DNA of 64,000 bases, taken from NCBI GenBank assembly GCA_963784615.1, contig CAWASG010000001.1:1922001-1986000 (forward strand), given 5' to 3'. Positions 8,001-15,873 of the stretch are shown here, in pieces. The position numbers and the translations under genes are program-made. This DNA is from UBA11403 sp963784615. GTDB taxonomy: Bacteria; Pseudomonadota; Gammaproteobacteria; Legionellales; Legionellaceae. Each line of letters starts with the position of its first letter. Position 1 is the first letter of the stretch. The notes under the pieces were generated by a model that ran no database searches, was not told the origin of the DNA, and worked only from the letters and a program-made list of their open reading frames with translations.

Positions 8001-9491
8001 CGCATCAATCCGCCTTTTGAGCTCTTTGCGCGCTACGTGCTCCCTCACGAACTGCGCACTAAGGCCAACCGGATCATCGAGCACACGCAGGAGGCGCCGC
8101 GGCACCCCAACATATTCATGACGCTTGTCGCCGTGAAGCACCGCGATGGCACAGTCGACATCGATCTCGAGTATGCCGATGGCGGCACGATGATGGCCTT
8201 CATCCCCAGATTCGCGAACGAACACCGCGAGCTGGTTGCCTTGTCCGTTATCCGGCAGGTGCTGCAGGCCATCGCCTATTTAGATACCGTACACAAGGGC
8301 CAGCGCCACCGGCACATCTGCCCGCGGTACGTTTATCTGCGACGCGATGGCTGCGTCAAGCTCGACGTGCCCGAGATGTTCGACAAGGAGACGGTGGAAA
8401 AGAATCAGGCACACTTTTTGGAAAGCCCCTACACGGCCCCCGAGTGCCGCACGCTGGACACTTTCTTCGCGGGCGACCACCGCAGCGACCTGTGGTCCCT
8501 CGGCGTGCTTATCATCGGCATCATGACTGGCCTCACGTTGCAGCCGCGTCGCAAGGCCCAGCGAGCGGGCGACAACATCCCCTCTGACCCGCTCACCGAT
8601 GACGAAATACGCGCATACAATTCGGAGTGCGACGCATTCAACGCACTGGTCCAATCCAACGATGACAGTCTGTGGCGGCAATATGCGCCTAACGACTACA
8701 TCCGCTTCTTCGTACGCCGATTCCTGCAGGACAAGCCCGAAAACCGCGGTACGGCCATGGAAGCCCTCGCGCTGACCTACGCCTTCGGCGGCGTCATCGA
8801 GGCAACTACCGCGCAGGAAATAGAATCAGCGATAATTATCGAGAAGAGTCAATTTTCAACAGCATTTCTAGCCCCCAGCTACAAACAATCAAGAGATGCA
8901 ACCACGGCATCGCCGAATGAGCAAGGTGCTGCAGCAGCTGCCGCTGCTTCGGCAGCGCAAGCAACAACATCGGACAACCACGCAGCTACAGCTGGCGTTT
9001 TCTACGAACAACCGCTTCTCGATATCTTCGACAAGAAACTCCCGCATCCGTGGGCACTTGACCCAAGTCAGGCATTCGTCAATCCGAAAGCGCCGACCCT
9101 CGAGCAGACAGGCATCCATCTCAGCAACTGCCTACGGCGCAACCCGGAGAACCCATACAAACTACCTGAGGACTCGCGCGGGCAATCGGAACTGGTCGTG
9201 GGCAATAATCTGCAGACCAACGTGGTGGTGCTCGAGCAATTGCTTAAGGCTGAGCTGGTAAGCTGGCGCAACGCGCGCGAGATGATTAAGGGCGCGACAG
9301 ACCGCGATATGCGCGAGGTGCTGAGGAACCGATCACAGATGCTATGGCGCGGCATGAGTTACGCAGTCGATTGGGTGCGAGCGGAGCGCGAGCGAAGAAA
9401 AGAGGCTCTGTTGGAAACGGGGCGCTTGGAGGATGATCGGATGGAAGATCAACAAGATAGCCAAACCAGTATAAATCGACCGGGAATGTAA
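5076..9491 (+). CDS. Large TPR-containing protein with C-terminal pseudokinase domain (candidate effector)
   Basis: 1471 residues, no signal peptide. Residues about 150-300 contain paired helices typical of tetratricopeptide repeats (AAMFHLARLQLRTGQ; KAYLASNRPEAALLTQQALE), and helical repeats continue to about residue 870. A protein-kinase-like fold follows at about 985-1200: hinge DLEYADGGTM near 1031, a catalytic-loop position reading HRHICPRYVYL near 1078 where HRDxKPxNxx is expected, KLDVPEM near 1095 where DFG is expected, an intact APE (YTAPEC) near 1122 and the helix-F motif SDLWSLGVL near 1137. The catalytic Asp, Lys and Asn and the DFG Asp are all replaced, so I infer a pseudokinase. 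An Ala-rich linker follows near 1284. Base composition is clearly GC-richer from about 5560 to 8810 than in neighbours, suggesting transfer or fusion. Confidence 0.8.
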   Translation: MLNPGVNSSPSKNAVFQNLQLIQSLSSFVNHLAREWLQIRALKQSMNANEPFYDRCEPLIPTALKEVLDFNQSLPQETEWEDFKSAINDWIVNTASAVNTNHGGAPQASAESVKTPNENRLLKQRHELHKLHLAMQQTLLEKSKSVLAKSSESEHQQTHAAILVSVALAQLELGIDFIKSRAHLLEAIQIRENIKAPNKNDTFDLAAAMFHLARLQLRTGQGHQMACATMQSAIQILEDFAKDSGCYDMDLLWFKFELAKAYLASNRPEAALLTQQALELARKVLPPGSEDPHLLIPIIQLQASVLQAANAQPDGDQRHLDAMRMLRNNFAHDKMQEVNFIYGIGQAASLTGGANTAMFRDVTKMGLQRLWTMGGALELAPEERVSHIKRNYATDTLIALNQEQKPEATSSSVLDSSAQGFKQAFFRTILNDPDLFRFGRLTANTDLLNLLQQCLPSINNQQSALSPSVVVAMRQLAENPRVIDRRNLRLDTALMHQWIRQFTNISHANALKLVDRMSPHMTHQDIDATLSGEIINHIHYETLSAESARESRMDNAQLSNPNLCLRSVGNLVMQSGITIMLRVSPQLGMRLIDAGLAMLRSAHKVSPDTTLCWALSSYAIALARCSHFGTALEACQDALNTHESLGLPEQRKQELRAQLTLNSAVVSRYVVAVNSPCLGHVPTATTERLQQTAHLSAPVAVGDLLDEHEKRTLMALDSCTAAPTPTVASMLTAYDELAYARLLRRHYWNGVEHLKLGLQRLAPYFPSSETTASLDASQQRWIIEQWLVMRSNLALQELAGIIPDEHQDAVRILSECVDVAERNFMQAPQLLLAGNVPACDFVRLLQRNLNFAKFIANGEWIEQPGQQAAKHFGLTASRQRIDRELIYRTELSAFPIGMLGITVLDDNEFAEQQEPSPSSHRRIPEASVPLFLTAISSKMSRMIAVKRETHTEYLHRKKDATRLFSITKNRVAVYRRINPPFELFARYVLPHELRTKANRIIEHTQEAPRHPNIFMTLVAVKHRDGTVDIDLEYADGGTMMAFIPRFANEHRELVALSVIRQVLQAIAYLDTVHKGQRHRHICPRYVYLRRDGCVKLDVPEMFDKETVEKNQAHFLESPYTAPECRTLDTFFAGDHRSDLWSLGVLIIGIMTGLTLQPRRKAQRAGDNIPSDPLTDDEIRAYNSECDAFNALVQSNDDSLWRQYAPNDYIRFFVRRFLQDKPENRGTAMEALALTYAFGGVIEATTAQEIESAIIIEKSQFSTAFLAPSYKQSRDATTASPNEQGAAAAAAASAAQATTSDNHAATAGVFYEQPLLDIFDKKLPHPWALDPSQAFVNPKAPTLEQTGIHLSNCLRRNPENPYKLPEDSRGQSELVVGNNLQTNVVVLEQLLKAELVSWRNAREMIKGATDRDMREVLRNRSQMLWRGMSYAVDWVRAERERRKEALLETGRLEDDRMEDQQDSQTSINRPGM

Positions 9492-9552
9492 GGACGCCGC
9501 GCACATTTTGGAACGGTGCGGCCTCAGACAATTGAGATGCGTTTGCCTTGGG

Positions 9553-9588
9553 GGTGACCCGGAATAATTTGCAAACCTTCGAAAATCC
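9553..9588. repeat. Short interspersed repeat, copy 2 of 2
   Basis: GGTGACCCGGAATAATTTGC followed by AAACCTTCGAAAATCC, matching 2456-2491 and abutting the left end of the MITE-like element at 9589. Confidence 0.5.
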
Positions 9589-9724
9589 GGCCTCAGTCAT
9601 CGTTTCGCCATACGTCGTTGCGAGCGAAGCGCGGCAATCCAGAGTACGGAGCTTCGAACCCTGGATTGCTTCGTGCCTCGCTCGCAACGACGGGCCGGTC
9701 AAAACTAAATGGAAACGGTACTAG
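9589..9724. mobile_element. Chimeric MITE-like element with core 1
   Basis: The left end is GGCCTCAGTCATCGTTTCGCC, the end type seen with 8-bp duplications at 48602 and 54144. The core is the palindrome starting GTCGTTGCGAGCGAAGCG and containing GGCAATCCAG. The right end is instead CCGGTCAAAACTAAATGG leading to GTACTAG, the end type of the elements at 30156 and 46284. It therefore joins ends of two families around one core. No gene inside. Confidence 0.8.
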
Positions 9725-9928
9725 TACATCGGCAGCCTATGTTTGATTAATAAAAAACGAACAACAACTGATCGGGCAAGGGCACGCACACGGGCGCGGG
9801 CACGTGAATGAGCGCTACGCGAATCTATAAAATATAAAAACCCGCTAAGCGTACATTCGCGTGCCCGAGTGCGTGCCCTTGCCCCTGCCCGTTTTTTGTT
9901 AATCATAGTTAAGCTGCCAATGTACTAG
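9721..9928. mobile_element. MITE-like inverted-repeat element with CTAG ends
   Basis: 208 bp running from CTAGTACATCGGCAGC to the inverted GCTGCCAATGTACTAG, with long imperfect arms rich in GGGCAAGGGCACGC and its complement. It shares its left CTAG with the preceding element. It has no coding capacity and sits between the pseudokinase gene and rsmA. Confidence 0.75.
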
Positions 9929-10061
9929 GGTGCCTCATTAACAGTAAAGTACATCATTGGGTCAATAGCATGGGGATGCGCTCAAATTTAACTTGCTCCG
10001 GTTTTGAAACAGGCGTAATAGGTATACAATGGCACATTAAATATAAAAACATGGCCACTCA

Positions 10062-10850
10062 ATGACACACAAACCACGAAAACGCTTTGGGCAAAACTTT
10101 CTCCATGATCAACATATTATTAATTCTATTTTGCGTTGTATTAACGCTCAACCGACGGATAACCTGGTTGAAATTGGACCCGGTCTAGGTGCGTTAACCA
10201 AGCCACTGCTCAGCCGTGTCAATCGGTTGACGGCCATTGAGATAGACACCGACTTACAAGCGCAACTACAGAAAATGCCAGAAGCGCAAGGTAAATTAAA
10301 CCTGATTTCAGGTGATGCACTGACGGTGGACTATCGACAGTTTGGTAAAGACCAACGTATTGTGGGCAATTTGCCGTATAATATCTCAACGCCCTTATTG
10401 ATTCATTTGTTGCAAATCACGCCTTATATTCGCGATATGCACTTCATGTTGCAACAAGAAGTGGTGCAACGATTGGCAGCGCCCCCGGGAAGCAAGACGT
10501 ATGGCCGATTGAGCGTGATGGCACAATATTATTGTGAGGTTTCGAATTTATTTCATGTGCCACCAACGGCGTTTCATCCTGAGCCGAAAGTGGATTCAGC
10601 GATTGTACGCTTAACGCCGCATCAAACCCCCTTATATGCCGAATTGGACTTTTCGGTGCTGGAAAAGCTCGTGGCTCAGGCATTCTCGATGCGACGAAAA
10701 ACACTCGCGAATAATTTAAAACCACTGCTCTCGGCAGCTGATTTAGTTCAACTCGATATCGATCCCCAGTGGCGCCCCGAACAAATTTCTGTTATAGATT
10801 ATGTAAAAATAGGGATGTTTCTATCCAACGGTAACGACTCGGGCAAGTGA
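10062..10850 (+). CDS. rsmA: 16S rRNA (adenine1518-N6/adenine1519-N6)-dimethyltransferase
   Basis: RsmA (KsgA) dimethylates two adjacent adenosines in the 3' hairpin of 16S rRNA during small-subunit assembly. Seen: N-terminal KRFGQNFLHD, SAM-binding motif VEIGPGLGALTKPLL near residue 38, acidic motif IEID, GDAL, and catalytic NLPYNISTPLL near residue 104, over 262 residues, the normal length. The last residues (NGNDSGK) and the TGA lie in the left arm of a GC-rich palindromic element, so the C-terminus seems to have been rewritten by insertion. In many gammaproteobacteria rsmA is followed by apaG and apaH; here a different gene takes the apaG position. Confidence 0.97.
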   Translation: MTHKPRKRFGQNFLHDQHIINSILRCINAQPTDNLVEIGPGLGALTKPLLSRVNRLTAIEIDTDLQAQLQKMPEAQGKLNLISGDALTVDYRQFGKDQRIVGNLPYNISTPLLIHLLQITPYIRDMHFMLQQEVVQRLAAPPGSKTYGRLSVMAQYYCEVSNLFHVPPTAFHPEPKVDSAIVRLTPHQTPLYAELDFSVLEKLVAQAFSMRRKTLANNLKPLLSAADLVQLDIDPQWRPEQISVIDYVKIGMFLSNGNDSGK

Positions 10851-10917
10851 AACCGCGCGGGCACGGGCACGTGCCCGCGCCCGATCAGTTGCCATTACCC
10901 CTGCCCGAGTCGTTGCC
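10830..10917. repeat. GC-rich palindromic element overlapping the end of rsmA
   Basis: Outer arms GGTAACGACTCGGGCAAG (10830-10847) and CTGCCCGAGTCGTTGCC (10901-10917) are inverted copies; inside is a second palindrome with GGGCACGTGCCC. It shares GGGCAxGGGCA-type words with the element at 9721. The left arm is translated as the end of rsmA. Confidence 0.75.
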
Positions 10918-10938
10918 GACCAACAAAAGGGGATTATT

Positions 10939-12288
10939 TTGTTTCATCAGAAGGATAAACGTACAAACCCGGCCGCAATTAAACCCGTTAAGATCCCCAA
11001 GGATCTTATTGCCGTTTTATCCCCCGCAGAAATTTTAGCAGGTGATAAACGACAGGTATTGATTCAGCAAATCCACGAATTGGGTGCGCTTGATGCCAAA
11101 CGCTTTGATGGGCTATGTTTGAAGTTAATCAATCAATTGACAAATTATTGCCAACATCTTCCCGAAACATCCAATAGTTATTATGCCCTGCCCGGCGGTA
11201 TTCTTGATTACGCACTCAACCGTACTGAAGCGGCCATGCAACTCTTTCGTCAATTCATCGTTCAACATGAAGGTGCGGAATTATCCGAGATTCAGAAATT
11301 GTGGTTGTATGCGATGTTTTCTGCGAGCCTGTTAAAAGATATTGGTAAGTTGCAAATCGACTATCTCGTGAAGGTATTTGACCCTTTTGGTGAACCGCTC
11401 AAATCGTGGAATCCCCTTATTGAAAGCCTTGTATCTGCAGGCAGCTACTATCAATTTGAATTTTTGCCGGACAATGAAGATAATACCCCTTTGCGCCGAC
11501 GGCTGAACTTATTAATCGCGCGTCTTCTCATGCCCAATGAAGGCTTTGCCTGGATAGCATCCAACCCCGAGGTGCTTGCTGCTTGGCTTGCATTACTCAG
11601 TGATGATTGGCGATCAGCAGGTACACTTGGTGCCATTTTAATCCGCGCCGATGCCGTGGCCATTCAGCGTTATTTTAATGAAAATATGATTCATCACGTG
11701 GGGCGAGGTGGGAAACGCGTCGCTCGTATTGGCACGTTTATTGATAACAAGCCAGACGCTAATCTTGCAAAAGAACAGATAATGGGTGTTGAATTTATCA
11801 AATGGCTGACGGATTCACTGGATGCAGGTCAATTGATTCTCAATAAAACGCCGCTGTTGATGGTTCCTGGTGGGCTACTCATTCATACCGATGCCTTTAA
11901 GCTGTTTGCTCGCGCTCATCCCGAATATAAAAATTGGCAGGCCGTACAAAATGGTTTTCTCAGCTTGAGATTGCATGGCACGAACGGCAAGGGTGACCCC
12001 ATGTCACGTTTTGAGCAGTCTAACAATCACCAAATGCATGAAGGAATTTTATTTAAGAAATATGCCATTGCATTGTCTAATATGCTTAAAATGCATAATA
12101 TTTATACGGGGAAAGCCGCGCGGATCTCTGCAACAGAGTTGATCTATTTAGCGCAATATAATCATTTATTCGTAGAGCAAAGCCACCACGCCACGCCGAA
12201 TGCGCCGCAACATTTAACTGCATCAGGCCAATGGAAAAACATCACCACAGGGTTGTCGAAAAAGCCTGGATTTATCAAGGGTGGCTGA
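10939..12288 (+). CDS. TraI_2/HD-fold domain protein, relaxase-like
   Basis: 449 residues from a TTG start with AAGGGGA 5 bases upstream. The N-terminal half resembles the TraI_2 domain found in relaxase-type proteins of integrative elements and in free-standing chromosomal proteins: ETSNSYYALPGGILDYALNR near residue 75, then LLKDIGK near 133, where the HD-fold His is replaced by Lys. The C-terminal third is basic and helical, with KKPGFIKGG at the very end. It overlaps apaH by 8 bases, so the two are probably translated together. I see no conjugation genes nearby, so a cellular role is more likely than DNA transfer. Family call moderate; function unknown. Confidence 0.65.
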   Translation: MFHQKDKRTNPAAIKPVKIPKDLIAVLSPAEILAGDKRQVLIQQIHELGALDAKRFDGLCLKLINQLTNYCQHLPETSNSYYALPGGILDYALNRTEAAMQLFRQFIVQHEGAELSEIQKLWLYAMFSASLLKDIGKLQIDYLVKVFDPFGEPLKSWNPLIESLVSAGSYYQFEFLPDNEDNTPLRRRLNLLIARLLMPNEGFAWIASNPEVLAAWLALLSDDWRSAGTLGAILIRADAVAIQRYFNENMIHHVGRGGKRVARIGTFIDNKPDANLAKEQIMGVEFIKWLTDSLDAGQLILNKTPLLMVPGGLLIHTDAFKLFARAHPEYKNWQAVQNGFLSLRLHGTNGKGDPMSRFEQSNNHQMHEGILFKKYAIALSNMLKMHNIYTGKAARISATELIYLAQYNHLFVEQSHHATPNAPQHLTASGQWKNITTGLSKKPGFIKGG

Positions 12289-13096
12289 TTACGCGATAGG
12301 TGATGTGCAAGGATGCTATGATGCCTTGCAACGCTTGCTGGAACAGATTGATTTTAACGATCGCGAAGACCGACTTTGGTTTGTCGGCGATTTAGTCAAT
12401 CGTGGCCCACAATCGTTGGAGGTATTGCGCTGGATTCGTCAATTACCAATTAAACCGCATATCACCTTAGGCAATCATGATCTGCATTTATTGTGTCACC
12501 TGTTTGGTCTCTCTGCATGGCATAACAAGGATGATACACTCCAGGCTGTTTTAAACGCCGATGATCGCGATGAGTTTGGGCATTGGCTGTGCCAACAATC
12601 TATTTTAGTCCATGATGAAGATTTGCAGGTTGTGATGTGTCATGCCGGGATTGCGCCCCATTTTACACTCGATGAAGCCAAAGCACGGGCCTCAGAGCTA
12701 GAGGCTGTTTTATCGGGCGAGCAGTGCCGTGATTTTTTAAAGCATCTTTATGGCAACGAGCCCAATGTTTGGCAAGATGATTTAAAAACATATGATCGCT
12801 GGCGATATATCTGCAATGCCTTCACGCGGATGCGATTTTGTGATGTAGACGGTCATTTAATGCTGTCTTATAAAGGAACACTCGACAAAGCGCCTTCAGA
12901 TCTTTATCCTTGGTTCTCCGTGCCTAATCGCCAACCGATTGACGCGGATATTGTTTTTGGTCATTGGGCTGCACTTGCAGGTCAGTGTTCCGTGCCCCGT
13001 ATCCACGCGATTGATACAGGTTGTTTTTGGGGCGGTTCATTAACGGCATTGCGGTTGCAGGATAAGCAACGCATGACGATGAAATGTGAGAGTTAA
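12281..13096 (+). CDS. apaH: Symmetrical bis(5'-nucleosyl)-tetraphosphatase
   Basis: ApaH cleaves Ap4A and related dinucleotides to two ADP, and can decap Np4-capped RNA. Metallophosphatase motifs are in order: IGDVQGCYD at the N-terminus, FVGDLVNRGPQS near residue 35, LGNHDLHLL near residue 66, and FGHWAAL near residue 227. Length 271 is normal. It begins with GTG inside the end of the preceding gene and is followed after 3 bases by the TolC-like gene. Confidence 0.96.
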   Translation: MADYAIGDVQGCYDALQRLLEQIDFNDREDRLWFVGDLVNRGPQSLEVLRWIRQLPIKPHITLGNHDLHLLCHLFGLSAWHNKDDTLQAVLNADDRDEFGHWLCQQSILVHDEDLQVVMCHAGIAPHFTLDEAKARASELEAVLSGEQCRDFLKHLYGNEPNVWQDDLKTYDRWRYICNAFTRMRFCDVDGHLMLSYKGTLDKAPSDLYPWFSVPNRQPIDADIVFGHWAALAGQCSVPRIHAIDTGCFWGGSLTALRLQDKQRMTMKCES

Positions 13097-13099
13097 TCG

Positions 13100-14656
13100 A
13101 TGACGTTGTATAGGTTCATCATTGGGATCATGATTTTTTTCATGATGCAGGTCGTTCATAGCCAAATATTTCCGTCCGTTGATTCAGAAGACCGGTTGGT
13201 TGCGGCCATTCATAATCCAGAATACATGCTTGACCATTGGGTTGAACTGCCCACAGCGCCGAGCTCCAATATACGCAAGCCAAAACATCTCACGCTACGT
13301 GAGGCTATCTTGTTAGCCCTGCGATACAATCCCAGTATTCAAAATACAGAATTAGATCGTATTATCCAACGGTATCAGTTACGTTTGGCAAACAATGCAT
13401 TTGAGCTGCAATACGCGCTTGCAGGCACCGCGCAGGTGGAAAAAAGCACGTACAGTGGCGTTGGCAATGCCGCTACACAGAGCTACTTTGCGGCGCCTGA
13501 ATTTAGTTTGCGAACAAAATTGGGCGGGCAATTGTCTTTAAAAATGGATAATAATGTCGCTAGTGTTGGCGGGTATAATCCGTTGATGAATGCCACGTAT
13601 ACCCAACCTTTGTTGCGTGGTTTTGGTCGAGGGGTCAATGAGGCGGGATTACTGGATGCGAAAGATGCCGATTGGTTGAATCAATTGAGCTTAAAGCAAA
13701 CCGTCATGGATCAAGTGACACAGGTCATCACCGCTTATCGCGCGCTGATATTAAGCAGTAATAATTTTCAAAATCAACGGCGACAACTCGCCGATGCCAA
13801 AACCATTTATAGCAATAATGACAAACGCATCGCCGCCGGGCAATTGGAGCCGGCCGGGAACATTCAGCAAGCCTATCAAGTCGAGTCTATCAGTTTGATG
13901 GTAGAACAGGCCGCAAACGAGTTTAAAACAGCAGCGCAAGCGCTCCTGCAAAGCATTGGGCTGGATCCGGATATGAAATTGGCTGTGCCTGATGATGTGG
14001 ATGTTGGCAAAATCGAGGTGCCAAAGGTTGATGTCGCAATCGCCGCTGCACTGAAACATAACCCTCAATATTTGGCAATGACCATGGCAGTAACTGCGGA
14101 TGAACGTGCCTACAAGGTCGCAAAAAATCAACAACTCTGGCAGCTTGATTTTACGGCGAACGCACAAACCGGTACGATGACCAATGTTGACGCCAACAAT
14201 CGAGGCGGTATTCGCGGTATTTACAATGGCCGCAATACGACCGAGTCCGCAGGATTAACCTTAAGAATTCCATTACATGATTTAGAGCGACGCAGTCAAT
14301 TGATCTCCGCTAAAATCAAGCTTGAAAAAGATCGCTTGAATGTGCTCGCGGCGAAGCGTGAGCTGATGACCGCCATCAAAAACATCGTGAGTACGATATC
14401 CAGCCAGGCAAAGCAGTATGAATTAGCGAAACGGCAGTTGAGTTTGGCAGAGAAATCCTACGAATTGGAAAAGAAAAAACAGCACGCCGGTATTTCGAGT
14501 GCACTGGATGTGAATAATACGCAGAATCAGCTGATCCAGGCGCAATCACGGTTGATCAGTTCAAAAATAGCTTATTTAAACCAGTTATCCGCGTTGCAAC
14601 GGATAGTGGGTACGACGCTTGATGCATGGAAAATCAAACTGAGGACAGGTGAATGA
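13100..14656 (+). CDS. TolC-family outer-membrane efflux protein
   Basis: 518 residues with an N-terminal hydrophobic signal segment (FIIGIMIFFMMQVVHS). The body has the outer-membrane efflux pattern: an N-terminal LREAILLALRYNPSIQ helix, long amphipathic helices with regular Ala/Leu/Gln heptads, and a repeated second half (SYELEKKKQHAGISSALDV; QNQLIQAQSRLISSKIAY). It would form the trimeric outer-membrane duct for the exporter encoded by the next three genes. Its stop overlaps the ATG of the membrane-fusion gene (ATGA), so the genes form a tight operon. The substrate cannot be told from sequence. Confidence 0.9.
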   Translation: MTLYRFIIGIMIFFMMQVVHSQIFPSVDSEDRLVAAIHNPEYMLDHWVELPTAPSSNIRKPKHLTLREAILLALRYNPSIQNTELDRIIQRYQLRLANNAFELQYALAGTAQVEKSTYSGVGNAATQSYFAAPEFSLRTKLGGQLSLKMDNNVASVGGYNPLMNATYTQPLLRGFGRGVNEAGLLDAKDADWLNQLSLKQTVMDQVTQVITAYRALILSSNNFQNQRRQLADAKTIYSNNDKRIAAGQLEPAGNIQQAYQVESISLMVEQAANEFKTAAQALLQSIGLDPDMKLAVPDDVDVGKIEVPKVDVAIAAALKHNPQYLAMTMAVTADERAYKVAKNQQLWQLDFTANAQTGTMTNVDANNRGGIRGIYNGRNTTESAGLTLRIPLHDLERRSQLISAKIKLEKDRLNVLAAKRELMTAIKNIVSTISSQAKQYELAKRQLSLAEKSYELEKKKQHAGISSALDVNNTQNQLIQAQSRLISSKIAYLNQLSALQRIVGTTLDAWKIKLRTGE

Positions 14657-15873
14657 ATCAGAATCGTGGTAAGACTGCCAGTCCCGGCTCGGTATCCGAT
14701 CCGCGACCGTTAGGGAGCGGAAATTTTGTGAGCATTGTGAAGTTCATTGCGAGCGCTTTGTTTGTCACAACACTCATCACCGGCTGCGGCAGTCATTCTA
14801 AAAAATCGCACAACAACATGAAAACGCTGGAAATCCATGCATCAACGACGCATGAATCCCTGCATTTTTCCGGCACGGTACAACCTATACGTGAAACAAC
14901 GTTGACCAGTCCCGTTGATGGCGTATTGGAGCAAGTGCATTACCCCTACGGTCAACATGTTAAAAAAGGCGAAGTCGTTTTTACGCTCAATTCGGCCACG
15001 TTGCAAAAACAATACAATGACGCCTTGACGGAGTACTTGAAAGCCAAAGACAATTTTGCCATTGCTAAAACCAAATTTATTGGCACGGATGACTTATGGA
15101 CAGCGGGATTAATTCCTAAGAACAATTACTTGAGTGAGAAATCAAATCTCAATACCACCCGTGTTACGCTCATGCAGGCTTGGCATAATTTGTCTGAGCT
15201 GTTGGAAAAAACAGATAGCGGTAGCGCAAATGCACTCAACAAACTGAAACTGTCTGAATTTGATAAAGTTCAAGCGGCACTCAGTACACCCCATCATTTG
15301 ATTCAATTTAAAGCACCGATTGATGGTGTTGTGCTGTATCCGCCGTTATCCGGCGACATGAAAACAAATCGTCTTTCAGTGGGCAGTACGATTAAAGCCG
15401 GGCAAGCACTTGCGCTCATTGGTGATTTGTCCGGGATTCGGGTTGAGATTGATATTCCTGAAGTGGATATCGATAAAATCAAACCCGGCTTGCCAGCAGT
15501 CATTGGCGGTGTTGCCTTCAAACAACATGATCTTCACGGTGAATTAACGACAATAACCTCACAAGCAGGCATCGCAGGTGCGGGAACGCTACCTTCGTTT
15601 CAAGCGACCGTTGAGGTGAAAAATCTCGACAGTCAACAGCAAGCGTGGATTAAAACAGGCATGAGTGCGACGGTGGAATTAGCGATTCATCGAGAGGAGC
15701 AATTGATGGTTCCTATTGCCGCGGTTCATTCTATCCATGGTGAGAGCATGGTTCGTTTACAAGCCGCTGATGGGACGATTACAGAACAGCGCGTTGAGAC
15801 AGGTGCTGCAAAAGCCGATAGTGTTGCCATTCTTAAAGGCTTAAAAACAGGTGATGTACTGGTTTATGAATAA
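14653..15873 (+). CDS. Membrane-fusion lipoprotein of a MacAB-type exporter
   Basis: 406 residues counted from the ATG at 14653, which sits in an ATGA overlap with a good AGGACAGG site. An apparent lipoprotein signal follows only about 25 residues later: FIASALFVTTLITGCGS with lipobox LITGC. The residues before it (SDPRPLGSG) are encoded by a piece of the repeat core seen at 32430, 46340 and 62590, so the element seems to have inserted between start codon and signal. A GTG at 14728 would give a normal-looking leader. The mature part has the HlyD/MacA layout: VDGVLEQVHYPYGQHVKKGE biotinyl-lipoyl half, helical hairpin, second lipoyl half FKAPIDGVVLYPPLSG, then beta-barrel. It bridges the ABC permease to the TolC-like duct. 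Confidence 0.88.
   Translation: MNQNRGKTASPGSVSDPRPLGSGNFVSIVKFIASALFVTTLITGCGSHSKKSHNNMKTLEIHASTTHESLHFSGTVQPIRETTLTSPVDGVLEQVHYPYGQHVKKGEVVFTLNSATLQKQYNDALTEYLKAKDNFAIAKTKFIGTDDLWTAGLIPKNNYLSEKSNLNTTRVTLMQAWHNLSELLEKTDSGSANALNKLKLSEFDKVQAALSTPHHLIQFKAPIDGVVLYPPLSGDMKTNRLSVGSTIKAGQALALIGDLSGIRVEIDIPEVDIDKIKPGLPAVIGGVAFKQHDLHGELTTITSQAGIAGAGTLPSFQATVEVKNLDSQQQAWIKTGMSATVELAIHREEQLMVPIAAVHSIHGESMVRLQAADGTITEQRVETGAAKADSVAILKGLKTGDVLVYE
14695..14721. repeat. Fragment of repeat core 2 inside a coding region
   Basis: TCCGATCCGCGACCGTTAGG and the next bases GAGCGGA match one arm of the palindromic core at 32430-32510, 46340-46420 and 62535-62620, with only single-base differences. It encodes RPLGSG in the frame of the lipoprotein gene. 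Confidence 0.8.

Noticed and set aside
9286..9702. Minus-strand open frame of 138 codons over the end of the pseudokinase gene
   Set aside because: It is antisense to a real gene and reads through the MITE core (ARHEAIQGSKLRTLDCRA); the apparent similarity to the giant protein comes only from the shared repeat.
9721..10917. GC-rich repeats around rsmA as a CRISPR array
   Set aside because: The units are inverted, not regularly spaced direct repeats, and there are no spacers or cas genes.
10939..12288. Conjugative relaxase of an active integrative element
   Set aside because: It is tightly coupled to apaH, lacks neighbouring transfer genes and has lost the HD-type histidine.
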